Origin: Thiomicrorhabdus indica
Lineage (GTDB): Bacteria > Pseudomonadota > Gammaproteobacteria > Thiomicrospirales > Thiomicrospiraceae
Length of the DNA stretch: 64,000 nt
Assembly: GCF_004293625.1 (NCBI RefSeq)
Contig: NZ_CP033040.1
Location: forward strand, 1,240,001-1,304,000
Direction: 5' to 3'
The position numbers and the translations under genes are program-made. Shown one piece after another: positions 16,474 through 26,558 of this stretch. How positions within the stretch are numbered: the stretch's first letter is position 1; every line of letters begins with the position of its first letter. The notes under the pieces are model-generated. The model worked only from the letters and a program-made list of their open reading frames with translations, did no database searches and was not told the origin of the DNA.

Positions 16474-19400
16474 ATGTCTCCCACTTTTATTAGTGAAAAA
16501 CTTTTTGATAAGGGGCCGGTTGTAGTCTTTGTTTGGCAAAATCAACCTGATTGGCCTGTTGAGTTTGTGTCTCAAAATATTCAGGTCATCTATGGTTATC
16601 ACCCTGATGCCTACCTTTCAGGTGAGCGACGATATGCAGATCAAATTCATCCGGATGATATTGAGAAAACGGGCCAAGAAGTTGCGCTTGCAAGCAAAAA
16701 CTTAGAGTGTGAGTCTTTCACTCATGAACCTTATCGTTATAAGCATCAAGACGGACACTATTGCTGGGTTAAAGACTTTACGCAGATCATTCGAAACCAA
16801 GAGGGTGACATTACCCATTATGTGGGTTACCTGATTGACATCACTCAAGAAGTTAACCTGCAACAAGAATCTAAAAAGCTTCAAGAACGTTTGGATTTGG
16901 CTTGGTCAGCGACCAATGATGGTTTATGGGATTGGAAGCCAATTTCAGATTCAGTGTATTTCTCTCCGCAATGGAAAAAAATCATAGGTTACCGGCCGGA
17001 TGAGTTTGAAAACAAGGTTCAAGGTTTTTTTGATGCTATTCATCCTGATGATCAAGCGGTGGTGGATGCCTGTTTGAAGCGTCATTTTAGTGATCCTGAC
17101 AATATTCCTTATGAAGTAGATTTTCGTATGCGTTGTAAAGATGCGTCCTACAAATGGATTCGTGCGCTCGGTAAAGCTACTTTAGATGAGAGTGGACAGG
17201 TTATTCGCATGACTGGCGCGCATACAGATATTACTGAAACGCATATCGCTCAGACAAAATTGAAAGAGAGTGAAAAACGATGGCGTTTTGCAGTGGATGG
17301 TTCGGGTGATGGTCTTTGGGATTGGAACTTGCAGACAAATGAAGTTTATTTCTCCGACCGTTGGAAAGGTATGCTTGGCTTCGAACCGGAAGAGATTACA
17401 GCCAGTTTGGAAGAGTGGGAAAGACGAGTTCACCCGGATGATTTGAGCAAAACCTATGAGGATATTAACGCTTGCTTAAACCAAGAAGTAGATGTCTATC
17501 GAAATGAACACCGTGTGCTTTGTAAAAACGGTGACTACAAATGGGTTTTGGATCGCGGAGTAGTGATGGAATGGAGTGAGGACAATCACCCCTTAAGAAT
17601 GATTGGTACTCACACTGATATTGATTTAGAAAAAAAACAGTCACAATCCATTTTGCAAATGGAACGTCGTTACAAATCGATGTTTAAGGATCATCACGCA
17701 ATTATGCTGTTGATAGAGCCTGAAACAGGTCAAATTATAGATGCGAATAAAAGTGCCGAAACATTTTATGGCTACTCCCATGAAGAGTTCCAAAGCCTAA
17801 CGATTCATAAAATCAATCAACTGTCGTCACACGAAATTGCTGAAAATCGCCAAAAGGCGATGCTCCAGGCACAGCACAAATTTGTATTTCCTCATCGTTT
17901 AAAAAATGGTGAAATCCGTGATGTAGAGGTCTCTGCTTCACCGATTGATATGGATCAGGGAAAATTGATTTTCGCTATTATTCGAGATATGACTGAAGAA
18001 AAGGCAAATGAAAAGCGCATTACTAAACTTGCGAAACAAGTTGAAGAGGAAAGGTTACGTTACAAAGCTCTGATGGAATATTCTCCTGATGGAATCTTTG
18101 TCATGGATTTTGATGGTTATATACATGAATGTAACCCATCCGCCGCTGAAATGCTGGGTTACTCCATGGATGAAATGTTGGCACTAAATGTTTGCGATTG
18201 GGAGGTGATGGTTAAAAAAGAAGATATTCTCCCAATGATTAGAGAGATTGGTCGAACTCCAGTAAGTTTTGAATCGCAGCATCGACGAAAAGATGGATCA
18301 ATTTATGACACATCAATTATCGCAGTAAGAATTAAGATTGAAGGCCATGATTATTTATACGCATCAGTTCGTGATATTAGCGAACAAAAAACACTCCAAC
18401 ATTTATTGTTAGAAAGCAACAAAAAACTCTCTAATCTAGCTGACAATGTTCCTGGTGTTATCTACACCTTTCTTTACCGGCCGGATGGTTCTAGCTGTTT
18501 CCCTTATGCTTCTGATCATATCTATGACATTTATGGCGTTAGGCCATTGGATGTTAAAGAGGACGCGGCAAAAGTTTTTGCAGTCATTCATCCTGAAGAT
18601 TTAAATACTATCTCAAAAACCATTGCAGATTCGGCTGAAAACTTAACGATGTGGGAAGTTGAATATCGAGTCAATCATCCGACAAAAGGTGAGATTTGGG
18701 TAAAAGAATTGTCTAAACCTGAAAAACAAGCCGATGGTGGGACACTTTGGTATGGATATATTGTTGACATTACGCAAAGCAAAAATGCCCAAATTGAGAT
18801 TGAAAACGCAAAACAATATTTTGAAACTCTACTGGAAAGTGCGTCGGATGGTATTCATATTCTGGATTCTGAGGGGAAATTAATCGCTTGTAGTCAATCT
18901 TTTGCAGAACAGATTGGTTATGAAAAAAATGAACTGAAAGGGATGAGTTTTGCGAAGTGGGATTCTGGAGTTATTTCAGAGGATTCAGAAGTAATTGCAC
19001 ATGCGATGAGTGGTTTACCCAAAACCTTTGAAACGGTTTTTGAACGCAAAGATGGCTCTGTACTGGATGTGGAAATTAACGCGAAATGGGTTGAGCTAGA
19101 CGGTGAAGAATATGTCTATGCATCCTCTAGAGACATTACTGAAGCGAAACAATTGAAGAATGAAATTATTCGCGAGCGAAATTTCATTTCTACAATTGTG
19201 GATAATGCCAATGCGGTAATTGCCGTTATTCAGCCGAATGGCACTATGTCAAAACTGAATTATTTTGGTCAGCAGTTTACCGGTTATAGTGAGAAGGAAA
19301 TTTCTTGTGAACCTTATTTTTGGCTAAGATTTTTGCCTACTGAACTCCTCTCTAAAGTTAAACAAGTTATTGAAAATGCAAGTAATGGCGGATTGTTTAA

Positions 19401-22062
19401 GACCGCGCAAAATGCTTGGATTTCCAAAACGGGTGAAGAGCATATATTTGACTGGTCGAATGCGGTGGTAAAAAAACAAGACGGTTCTGTAGATTACATC
19501 TTCACAATTGGTATTGACATCACTGAAAATGAACGTCAAAAACAAGAAGCGCAAACAATCTTTAATACGACCAATGACGGATTGATTATTTTGGACTCAG
19601 AAGGGCGCTTGATTCATTCAAATGTGGCGTACCTCAATATGTTAAATCTCACTGTTGATGAGCTAATTGGACAGCAGTTTTTAGAAAATGTTGCTGAGAG
19701 TGACCGGGCTCATGTTGAGACAATATTCGTTGAAGTTTATAAAACGGAACATGTTAAAAACGTTGAGTTTACAAGTCTAGTCAATGGTAGCGATTGTGGC
19801 GTTAAACTCGGAGCATCGGTGACTTTGATGCCTGACAAGTCACATTTATTGGTGAGCATGAAAGATATTTCGGAAGAAATTGAGCTGCGAGAAGCTTTAA
19901 TCCAAGCAAAAGTGAATGCAGAAAATGCAGCGCGTTCAAAAAGTGAATTTTTGGCGAATATGAGTCATGAAATTCGTACGCCATTAAATGGAATTATTGG
20001 TTTAAATAATCTGATTCTTGAAACGCATTTGACTGAGCGCCAAAAAGATTATTTGCAAAAATCGCTTCAATCGTCAAAGGCACTACTAGGCGTTATTAAT
20101 GATGTGTTGGATTACTCTAAAATTGAAGCTGGAAAAATGGAGTTGTCAACACACGAATTATCGATTGAACATATGTTGCGTTCGGTGACGGATTTATTTG
20201 AATACGCCGTGCTTGAAAAAAATCTCGAGTTGCATCTATCAATTGATTCAAAACTCCCTAGAAAAGTTATAGGTGACGGGCTTCGTTTGACACAAATATT
20301 GAATAATTTGGTCGGTAATGCTGTGAAGTTTACTGAATCAGGTGATGTGACGATTTATGCAAAATTGATGTCGGAAAACGATGATCAAATTGAATTGTGT
20401 TTTTCGGTTGAGGATACCGGAATAGGAATGGATGAAGAAGAGTGTCGTAAGTTATTTCAAGCATTTTCTCAGACAGATACTTCTAATACACGAAAATATG
20501 GTGGTACCGGTCTAGGTTTGGTCATTACTAAGCAGTTGGTCGAACTGATGGGGGGAGTTATTCAAGTCGACAGTCAAAAAGGGAAGGGAAGCCATTTTTG
20601 GTTCACTGTCATGCTTGAAAAAACGGATTCAACAGAGCTCAAGCCAAGGAATCTTGACGATTATTATCGGGGAAGTTTTTTAGTTGTTGACGATAATGAG
20701 ATTGAGCGTCAAATGATCGGTGATATTCTTAAGTCATGGAAAATACGCCCAATTCTCTGCTCAAACGGTTTTGAAGCCTTGGAGTATGCGAGAAAGCACC
20801 CTGTTGACTATTTATTAGTTGATTGGCAGATGCCGGAAATTGATGGCTTAGATGTAATTCAACAAATGCATTTGGAACATCAAGGAGGCTTCCCAAAGGT
20901 CATTATGATCTCAGCGATGTTGAAAGAAGATTTAACTAAAAAAGCCATTGAACGTGATATTCAACCGGATCAAATTTTACACAAACCGGTCTCCCCCTCG
21001 ACTCTTATGGAAGCTTTGTTTAATGACATTCAACCTAATTTGGTGTCTGATGCTTTAGGCGAAGACAAACTTAAATTCAAGGGTAATATTCTGGTTGCTG
21101 AAGACAATGAGATTAACCAAATTGTGATTCGTGATTTACTTAATTCAATGGGCTTAGAGGTTACGGTGGTCGAAAATGGTGAGCTTGCCACTCAACGAGT
21201 TCAGTCTGAGAACTTTGACCTTGTTTTAATGGATTTGCAAATGCCGGTGATGGATGGCTTTAAGGCAACTAAAATTATTCGTCAAATTAATAGCAGTATA
21301 CCGGTTGTTGCGCTGAGTGCAGCGGTCATGGAGCAAGATCGTTTGCAAACGCAGAGCGCAGGTATGAATGCACATATCGCCAAACCGATTGATTTGCAAG
21401 AGCTACAAACCGTTTTAGCAGACTATTTGCCTTATGAAACTCAAAAAGTCGTCCAAAACCAGCACTCAGATTTTTCGGTTTATGGTATTGATTTAGACCG
21501 GCTCCAGAAAATTTACCCGGATGATCAATCAGTTAAACGAATTCTTAAAATGTTTGAGAAAAACTTGGAGGAATTTGAGCAAAAGGTTCGCTTGGTGAAT
21601 GACGATTTTTCGTTGTTAAAATCGTTGGTTCACTCATTAAAAGGGGTGAGTGGTAATGTTTCTGCAACGGAAATACACCTTTTATCTAAGCAAATCGATT
21701 TGGCGTTAAAAGAGCTTAAAGTTAGTCAAGTTCAGGGTGGCAACTTGCAAATTAAAACCTTGATGGATAGGTTAATGATTGAGATTAAGCAGTGCAAACT
21801 TGCACTGGGTAGGTTAGAGTTTGAAGAGAAGGTTCTGGACAATGCAAGAACGTCCAGTTCGGAGCTGAAGGCTGTCATTGATGCCGTATATGTCAAACTG
21901 GTGGCTAATGAATTTATTGAAGATGAGATAAGAGAACCGCTTTATCAAGGAATAGAGCCTATTGCATCAGAGGTTGAAGTTGCTTCGCTTCGCGAAGCGA
22001 TTGAATTGTTTGACTTCTCGAAAGCAGTTGAAACCCTAGATGATATAAAAAAACGTTTATAG
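16474..22062 (+). CDS. Giant hybrid sensor histidine kinase with nine PAS domains
   Basis: An 1862-residue phosphorelay protein without evident membrane segments, so probably cytoplasmic. By eye there are nine PAS/PAC units at about 10-125, 139-256, 270-386, 406-510, 533-638, 653-768, 783-890, 906-1018 and 1028-1136, many ending in the PAC pattern (G)xxxDITE. Then HisKA with H1165 (NMSHEIRTPLNG), HATPase (NLVGNAVKFTESG, DTGIGMD, GGTGLGL; about 1265-1385), REC1 with D1450, REC2 with D1587 (LMDLQMPVMDG) and HPt with H1720 (HSLKGVSGN). All catalytic residues look intact. PAS2 and PAS3 are close to each other and suggest recent duplication. Two ACCGGCCGGA variants (16991, 18476) lie in PAS domains. 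A diguanylate cyclase gene follows after 17 bp, probably its output. Confidence 0.93.
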   Translation: MSPTFISEKLFDKGPVVVFVWQNQPDWPVEFVSQNIQVIYGYHPDAYLSGERRYADQIHPDDIEKTGQEVALASKNLECESFTHEPYRYKHQDGHYCWVKDFTQIIRNQEGDITHYVGYLIDITQEVNLQQESKKLQERLDLAWSATNDGLWDWKPISDSVYFSPQWKKIIGYRPDEFENKVQGFFDAIHPDDQAVVDACLKRHFSDPDNIPYEVDFRMRCKDASYKWIRALGKATLDESGQVIRMTGAHTDITETHIAQTKLKESEKRWRFAVDGSGDGLWDWNLQTNEVYFSDRWKGMLGFEPEEITASLEEWERRVHPDDLSKTYEDINACLNQEVDVYRNEHRVLCKNGDYKWVLDRGVVMEWSEDNHPLRMIGTHTDIDLEKKQSQSILQMERRYKSMFKDHHAIMLLIEPETGQIIDANKSAETFYGYSHEEFQSLTIHKINQLSSHEIAENRQKAMLQAQHKFVFPHRLKNGEIRDVEVSASPIDMDQGKLIFAIIRDMTEEKANEKRITKLAKQVEEERLRYKALMEYSPDGIFVMDFDGYIHECNPSAAEMLGYSMDEMLALNVCDWEVMVKKEDILPMIREIGRTPVSFESQHRRKDGSIYDTSIIAVRIKIEGHDYLYASVRDISEQKTLQHLLLESNKKLSNLADNVPGVIYTFLYRPDGSSCFPYASDHIYDIYGVRPLDVKEDAAKVFAVIHPEDLNTISKTIADSAENLTMWEVEYRVNHPTKGEIWVKELSKPEKQADGGTLWYGYIVDITQSKNAQIEIENAKQYFETLLESASDGIHILDSEGKLIACSQSFAEQIGYEKNELKGMSFAKWDSGVISEDSEVIAHAMSGLPKTFETVFERKDGSVLDVEINAKWVELDGEEYVYASSRDITEAKQLKNEIIRERNFISTIVDNANAVIAVIQPNGTMSKLNYFGQQFTGYSEKEISCEPYFWLRFLPTELLSKVKQVIENASNGGLFKTAQNAWISKTGEEHIFDWSNAVVKKQDGSVDYIFTIGIDITENERQKQEAQTIFNTTNDGLIILDSEGRLIHSNVAYLNMLNLTVDELIGQQFLENVAESDRAHVETIFVEVYKTEHVKNVEFTSLVNGSDCGVKLGASVTLMPDKSHLLVSMKDISEEIELREALIQAKVNAENAARSKSEFLANMSHEIRTPLNGIIGLNNLILETHLTERQKDYLQKSLQSSKALLGVINDVLDYSKIEAGKMELSTHELSIEHMLRSVTDLFEYAVLEKNLELHLSIDSKLPRKVIGDGLRLTQILNNLVGNAVKFTESGDVTIYAKLMSENDDQIELCFSVEDTGIGMDEEECRKLFQAFSQTDTSNTRKYGGTGLGLVITKQLVELMGGVIQVDSQKGKGSHFWFTVMLEKTDSTELKPRNLDDYYRGSFLVVDDNEIERQMIGDILKSWKIRPILCSNGFEALEYARKHPVDYLLVDWQMPEIDGLDVIQQMHLEHQGGFPKVIMISAMLKEDLTKKAIERDIQPDQILHKPVSPSTLMEALFNDIQPNLVSDALGEDKLKFKGNILVAEDNEINQIVIRDLLNSMGLEVTVVENGELATQRVQSENFDLVLMDLQMPVMDGFKATKIIRQINSSIPVVALSAAVMEQDRLQTQSAGMNAHIAKPIDLQELQTVLADYLPYETQKVVQNQHSDFSVYGIDLDRLQKIYPDDQSVKRILKMFEKNLEEFEQKVRLVNDDFSLLKSLVHSLKGVSGNVSATEIHLLSKQIDLALKELKVSQVQGGNLQIKTLMDRLMIEIKQCKLALGRLEFEEKVLDNARTSSSELKAVIDAVYVKLVANEFIEDEIREPLYQGIEPIASEVEVASLREAIELFDFSKAVETLDDIKKRL

Positions 22063-22079
22063 GAAAGTTTTTGAACGAC

Positions 22080-23351
22080 ATGAATCAACAAAATAGCCGG
22101 CCATCGATTTTGATAGTGGATGATGAACCTATCAATTTACAACGAGCGGCACAAACTTTACACAAACAATATCAATTGCATTTGGCTAAAAGTGGTTTGG
22201 AAGCCTTGGAGTTTTTGGAATTTGGTCAAGTTGACTTAATTCTTCTGGATATCGACATGCCTGAAATGGATGGTTTTGAAGTCGCAACGCGTTTAAAGGA
22301 AAAGAATGCGACGGCCAGTATTCCACTGATTTTTTTAACCGGCGATGATAGCGAAGAGACGATTGAAAAAGCATTTGGTTTAGGGGTTGTCGATTATGTA
22401 ACCAAGCCCTTTCGTGACAAAGAACTAAATGCTCGTATTAAAAATCGAATTGAAACTGAGCTTCTTAAGCAAAAGCTTCATGCAATGAACACTTCTCAGC
22501 AACATCTGCTGGAAATCATTAATGACTATGTTTTTTATTTGAAGACCGATTTAACTGGAATTATCACAAAGGTCAGTTCTGCTTTTGTTGAAACTTTGGG
22601 ATGTGATGAAAAGGCATTACTCAATCAGAGTATTCAAATTTTGAAATCAGGCCATACCCCAAGTTCAGTTTATTCAAAATTATGGGAGACACTTAAGAAA
22701 AACCAGGTTTTTAGTGATGAAATAGAAAACCGAAATTTTAAAGGTGGCACGAACTGGTATCGAGTTTTGATTAAGCCAGATATTGAAGATAATCAATTGG
22801 TAGGATATGTAGCTTTTTATACCAACATTGATAGTGAGGTTGGCTATCAACAGCAAGCCATATCTGATTACTTAACTGGGTTAGTAAATCGTGCGAAATT
22901 TGAGCAGGAAATTACTCAAGAGATTTATCGAGCGAATCGATACGATACGCCATTATCATTATTAATGATTGACATTGATCATTTTAAACGTGTGAATGAC
23001 ACTTATGGTCATGATGTCGGTGATAGTGTATTGGTCGAGTTTAGTCAACTTCTCAAAAAACATACTCGCCAATCGGATATTTGCGCTCGTTGGGGTGGGG
23101 AAGAGTTTGTGATTATGTGCCCGAACACAAATCTGGAATCGGCAATTAGCCTTGCAGAGTTGTTAAGAAAGACTATTTCAACGAATGTGTTTAAAACTGT
23201 CGGTCACTGTACGGCGAGTTTTGGTGTTGTACAACTATTAAAGGATTCCGATTTGAAGACGTTATTCAGTGATGTTGATCAATCTTTGTACAAAGCTAAA
23301 AATCATGGTCGCGATTGCGTGAGATCCATTCAGACCGACGAGTGTTTGTGA
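22080..23351 (+). CDS. Response regulator diguanylate cyclase (REC-PAS-GGDEF)
   Basis: A 423-residue protein that should make cyclic di-GMP in response to phosphorylation. REC domain about 10-125 (ILIVDDEP, phospho-acceptor in LILLDIDMPEMDG, conserved Lys in VTKPF), a PAS domain about 140-260, and a GGDEF domain to the end. The active site is intact: RWGGEEF, and an inhibitory I-site RQSD lies five residues ahead of it. The REC domain and the 17-bp spacing make it the likely target of the upstream nine-PAS hybrid kinase. A TTG at 22071 is possible, but AGGAAAG at 22061-22067 fits the ATG at 22080. Confidence 0.92.
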   Translation: MNQQNSRPSILIVDDEPINLQRAAQTLHKQYQLHLAKSGLEALEFLEFGQVDLILLDIDMPEMDGFEVATRLKEKNATASIPLIFLTGDDSEETIEKAFGLGVVDYVTKPFRDKELNARIKNRIETELLKQKLHAMNTSQQHLLEIINDYVFYLKTDLTGIITKVSSAFVETLGCDEKALLNQSIQILKSGHTPSSVYSKLWETLKKNQVFSDEIENRNFKGGTNWYRVLIKPDIEDNQLVGYVAFYTNIDSEVGYQQQAISDYLTGLVNRAKFEQEITQEIYRANRYDTPLSLLMIDIDHFKRVNDTYGHDVGDSVLVEFSQLLKKHTRQSDICARWGGEEFVIMCPNTNLESAISLAELLRKTISTNVFKTVGHCTASFGVVQLLKDSDLKTLFSDVDQSLYKAKNHGRDCVRSIQTDECL

Positions 23352-23416
23352 AGCAGTTCTTCTAGCAACCACTCGACTAAGTTTTTGCTTTAAAACTTTT
23401 TAGGTTCCATGTCGTT

Positions 23417-24073
23417 TCATTTGCTTATTTTAATCAAATGACTGGTGGTGGCTGCATTTGAATAAAGCACTTTTTCCAAAGTCGTCATTCCATTGGCTTC
23501 ATGAATGTGTCCAAATAAATGTACTTGAAGTTGATGTAATTTTTCAATGCGAGCTAATAGGTAAGGGCAGCCGACAGAAACTTTCCCCGCAGCATTTTGA
23601 ATAGTATCTAAAATACCGTAAGCTGGACCATGAGTAATTAAAACATCAATATTATCGGGCACCTTGCGCCACTTTTCTATAGAGTCTTCAGCACCATATA
23701 ACTGAAAAGCCCAGTTACAAAATTCCGGCGTATAAGGACTTCCATAAAATCGATAACCTTCAAGTGTAATTGATTCATCGACTAATAAATGAACATTATC
23801 TGGAATTTGGTGTCGGCCGGTATTTTTCTCTTCAAACACTTCAAAAGCTCGATCATGATTACCTGGAACGAGAATCTTGTGTTTGACAGGTAAGTTTGAA
23901 AACCAATTCAAAAAATCATGTATTTCTTCCCAATTATCTGACTTAGCGGTGAAATCCCCACTGTGAATAATCACGTCAGAATTAGCCAACTTTTCAGGTT
24001 CATTGAACTTAGGGTGATGATAATTGCCATGCGTGTCAGAAAGGTGTAAAAGATTCAGTGGTTTTGATGACAT
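23417..24073 (-). CDS. Calcineurin-like metallophosphoesterase
   Basis: A 218-residue binuclear-metal phosphoesterase with the complete motif set: DTH (LLHLSDTHGN), GDF (IIHSGDFTA), GNHD (VPGNHDRAF), a His in LITHGPAYGILD and GHIH (HLFGHIHEANG). Such proteins hydrolyse phosphodiesters or phosphoproteins; the substrate cannot be read from sequence. No signal peptide, so cytoplasmic. It is convergent with the diguanylate cyclase gene; a role in nucleotide-signal turnover would be speculation. A near match to the palindrome (CGGCCGGT) falls in the sequence for RHQ. Confidence 0.9.
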   Translation of the reverse strand: MSSKPLNLLHLSDTHGNYHHPKFNEPEKLANSDVIIHSGDFTAKSDNWEEIHDFLNWFSNLPVKHKILVPGNHDRAFEVFEEKNTGRHQIPDNVHLLVDESITLEGYRFYGSPYTPEFCNWAFQLYGAEDSIEKWRKVPDNIDVLITHGPAYGILDTIQNAAGKVSVGCPYLLARIEKLHQLQVHLFGHIHEANGMTTLEKVLYSNAATTSHLIKISK

Positions 24074-24507
24074 TTGAAAAGGCCTTTAACGCAATCCAGA
24101 AAAGTTTTAAATATCAAATTAAGGTGGTATTTGAAGTTATAGGTATTCCTTGTAACCCATTGATTACTATTGAAATGTAAGCACGGATCATGAATGTTAC
24201 CGGCCGGTATTTTATCAAACATTCCGCATATCTAATCTTGATCTGCTAGGGTTTTTACATCGATGCTCCAATTTATTTGTTCCCTTCATTTTTGTTGCTA
24301 TAAATAGCCAGTTAAGTTCAATTATTTATTGACATAAGAGATTGGTTATATTTTAATTCACCCAAATTCGTTATTACTTAAAAGATATATCGAAATTATT
24401 ATTATCTAATTAATAAAAAATATCAGTGAATTTTAGATTGATTTGTTTCTTTACGAATCAATTATTAATAATTTTCGATATGTATATAAATAGATAAAGA
24501 GATGCTT
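24074..24507. promoter_or_regulatory. AT-rich control region upstream of the TonB operon
   Basis: Spacer of about 430 bp between divergent genes. It holds a dispersed palindrome at 24199-24208. Closer to the operon are nested inverted repeats: an imperfect pair with ATATCGAAA cores (24387-24404 and 24462-24481) and, inside, ATTGATT/AATCAAT (24437-24462). I looked for a Fur box and found no good match, so the regulator is unknown. Confidence 0.5.
24199..24208. repeat. ACCGGCCGGT copy upstream of the TonB operon
   Basis: Perfect copy preceded by ATGTT, in the divergent spacer, about 300 bp before the receptor gene. Confidence 0.9.
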
Positions 24508-26535
24508 ATGAAAAATGTTTACCACCGTAAAAAAACTTTACCGGCCGCTATTCAGACAGCTTTTTTGTCATGGGCTGTTCTACAAACGGCATCGGCAGAC
24601 ACGAATGTGTTTACGCTTGGGCAGATTCAAGTCATTGAAGAAAAGCAAGCACCTTACAGCGCAATTGAAGTGATGGAAGTTCAAACTCAAGGCCGCAGTA
24701 ATGTCGGGGAAGCCATTGCCAAAGTACCCGGAGTGACGCTGCAGATCGGTGGAAGACGTGCTGAAACTCGTGCAAATATCCGCGGTTTTGATTCTCGACA
24801 AATTACTCTCAACCTTGATGGGATTCCAATTTATGTACCTTATGATGGCAATATTGATTTAAGTCGTTTTCAGTTAGCGGATTTAAGTCAAATTGAAGTC
24901 AGCAAGTCGCTTGGTTCACTTCTTGAAGGCCCAAATAATATGGGTGGGTCAATCAATTTAGTCACTCGCAAGCCATCGAAGTCGTTTGAAGGTCAAGTCG
25001 ATTTAAGTTTTGAGGGGGGGGATAGCGGTCTTTTTAAACATTCTCAAAATGTGCAAGTGGGTTCTGTTTTAAATGAACACTTTTATTTCCAAGCCGGAGT
25101 TTCAGCATTTGAATCCGATGATTTTCCAATGTCTGATGATTTTACCGCTACCGAAAACAATGGCAAGGTTTACCAAACAAAGGGAAATCGCCTGCGCTCT
25201 GGAAGCGAAAACCAAAGTGCGAATCTTAAATTGGGTTTTACACCCAATAGCACGGATGAGTACAGTTTGAGTTATTACCGAATCAACGGATCAAAAGAGT
25301 CAAGTCCTTACGCTGGAGATGCGGATACCGTGCGTTACTGGGATTGGCCACAGTGGGATAAACAGAGTGTTTATTATGTTGGTTTCACTCAATTGGGCAG
25401 TGGTGAATCCGCAGGCTATCTAAAATCTCGTTTGTATTACGATACTTTTGATAACGCGCTTAACTCTTATGACGATGACAGATATTCATCCGTGACACGA
25501 GGGTATGCCTTTCGTTCTCAATACAATGATTTCAGTACTGGAGGTTCAGTCGAAGCAGGCATGCCGTTTGCCAACCATTTTGTGAAGGCGGCCGCTTTTG
25601 TGAAAAAAGATCAGCATAAAGAACGTGACAATGATACTGACATTCAATCTGTTGATAATCGGTGGCGTACGTTTGAAGGCGAGACATTTGCTCTGGGTCT
25701 AGAAGATAAAATTACACTCTCCGATACCACAAACCTCACGCTTGGTTATCGCTATGACCGTTATGAACTGACCAAAACAGATGATAATGATGTGGCAACA
25801 GCGCCACAAGGGTCTCAAAATGAGCACAACTGGCAGGCTAAAGTTCAACACAAAATAGGTGAACAACAACTGCTAGCCGGTGTCTCGCTAAAATCTCGCT
25901 TCCCAAATATGAAAGATCAAGTGTCTTATCGATTAGGGCGTGCTATTCCAAACCTTGAGCTTCAAGCCGAAAAAGCTTTGCACTATGAAGTCGGTTTAAA
26001 AGGCAAAATCTCGCAGGTTCATTACCAAGCGAATTTATTCTACTCTGACATTAAAGATGCGATAGAAACCATTGCCGTTTCTAGTAATCAATGTGGTGGC
26101 ACGACATGTGACCAGAACCAAAATGTTGGTTCAGCCACATCTAAAGGGCTTGAAATTGAGGCTCATACTTCCCTAACGAACACCCTAGACTTAGGCATGA
26201 GTTATGCACACCTGATTCGTGATTTGGCTGATGACGAGATTGTTGCCACCTATGCACCTAAACAGATTGTGAACCTTAATCTTGACTGGTATCCAAACAA
26301 AGCATGGCAGTTAGGTGTTGATGGTCATTATCAATCGGATAGTCAAACGCGTTTTGATGGTTCTCGACCAACCGATGGGTTTAGTCTTTGGGATTTAAGA
26401 GCACACTATCAAGTGACTAAATCTTTGCAAACTAACTTTATGGTTAAAAATCTGTTCGACAAAAACTATGAAATTGCCGAAGGTGATCCAATGCCAGGTC
26501 GAACTTTGTGGGCCAACCTAAATTATCAATTCTAA
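24508..26535 (+). CDS. TonB-dependent outer membrane receptor (first of two)
   Basis: A 675-residue receptor. Signal peptide about 1-30, then the plug domain (GEAIAKVPGVTLQIGGRR, NIRGFDSRQITLNLDGIPI, SLGSLLEGPNNMGGSINLVTRKP) and a 22-strand barrel ending in an aromatic residue (LWANLNYQF), as required for outer membrane insertion. AAAGAG places the start at the ATG at 24508; an ATG two codons earlier is too close to it. It is the first gene of a six-gene uptake operon. The ligand is unknown; metal chelates, siderophores or corrinoids are typical for the FecBCD-type transporter encoded downstream. Confidence 0.92.
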   Translation: MKNVYHRKKTLPAAIQTAFLSWAVLQTASADTNVFTLGQIQVIEEKQAPYSAIEVMEVQTQGRSNVGEAIAKVPGVTLQIGGRRAETRANIRGFDSRQITLNLDGIPIYVPYDGNIDLSRFQLADLSQIEVSKSLGSLLEGPNNMGGSINLVTRKPSKSFEGQVDLSFEGGDSGLFKHSQNVQVGSVLNEHFYFQAGVSAFESDDFPMSDDFTATENNGKVYQTKGNRLRSGSENQSANLKLGFTPNSTDEYSLSYYRINGSKESSPYAGDADTVRYWDWPQWDKQSVYYVGFTQLGSGESAGYLKSRLYYDTFDNALNSYDDDRYSSVTRGYAFRSQYNDFSTGGSVEAGMPFANHFVKAAAFVKKDQHKERDNDTDIQSVDNRWRTFEGETFALGLEDKITLSDTTNLTLGYRYDRYELTKTDDNDVATAPQGSQNEHNWQAKVQHKIGEQQLLAGVSLKSRFPNMKDQVSYRLGRAIPNLELQAEKALHYEVGLKGKISQVHYQANLFYSDIKDAIETIAVSSNQCGGTTCDQNQNVGSATSKGLEIEAHTSLTNTLDLGMSYAHLIRDLADDEIVATYAPKQIVNLNLDWYPNKAWQLGVDGHYQSDSQTRFDGSRPTDGFSLWDLRAHYQVTKSLQTNFMVKNLFDKNYEIAEGDPMPGRTLWANLNYQF

Positions 26536-26558
26536 GCTTCAATTTAAAAGAATCCTAA

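Noticed and set aside
24361-24500. Fur box upstream of the first TonB receptor
   Set aside because: No 19-bp window came close to the GATAATGATAATCATTATC consensus; only AT-rich inverted repeats.
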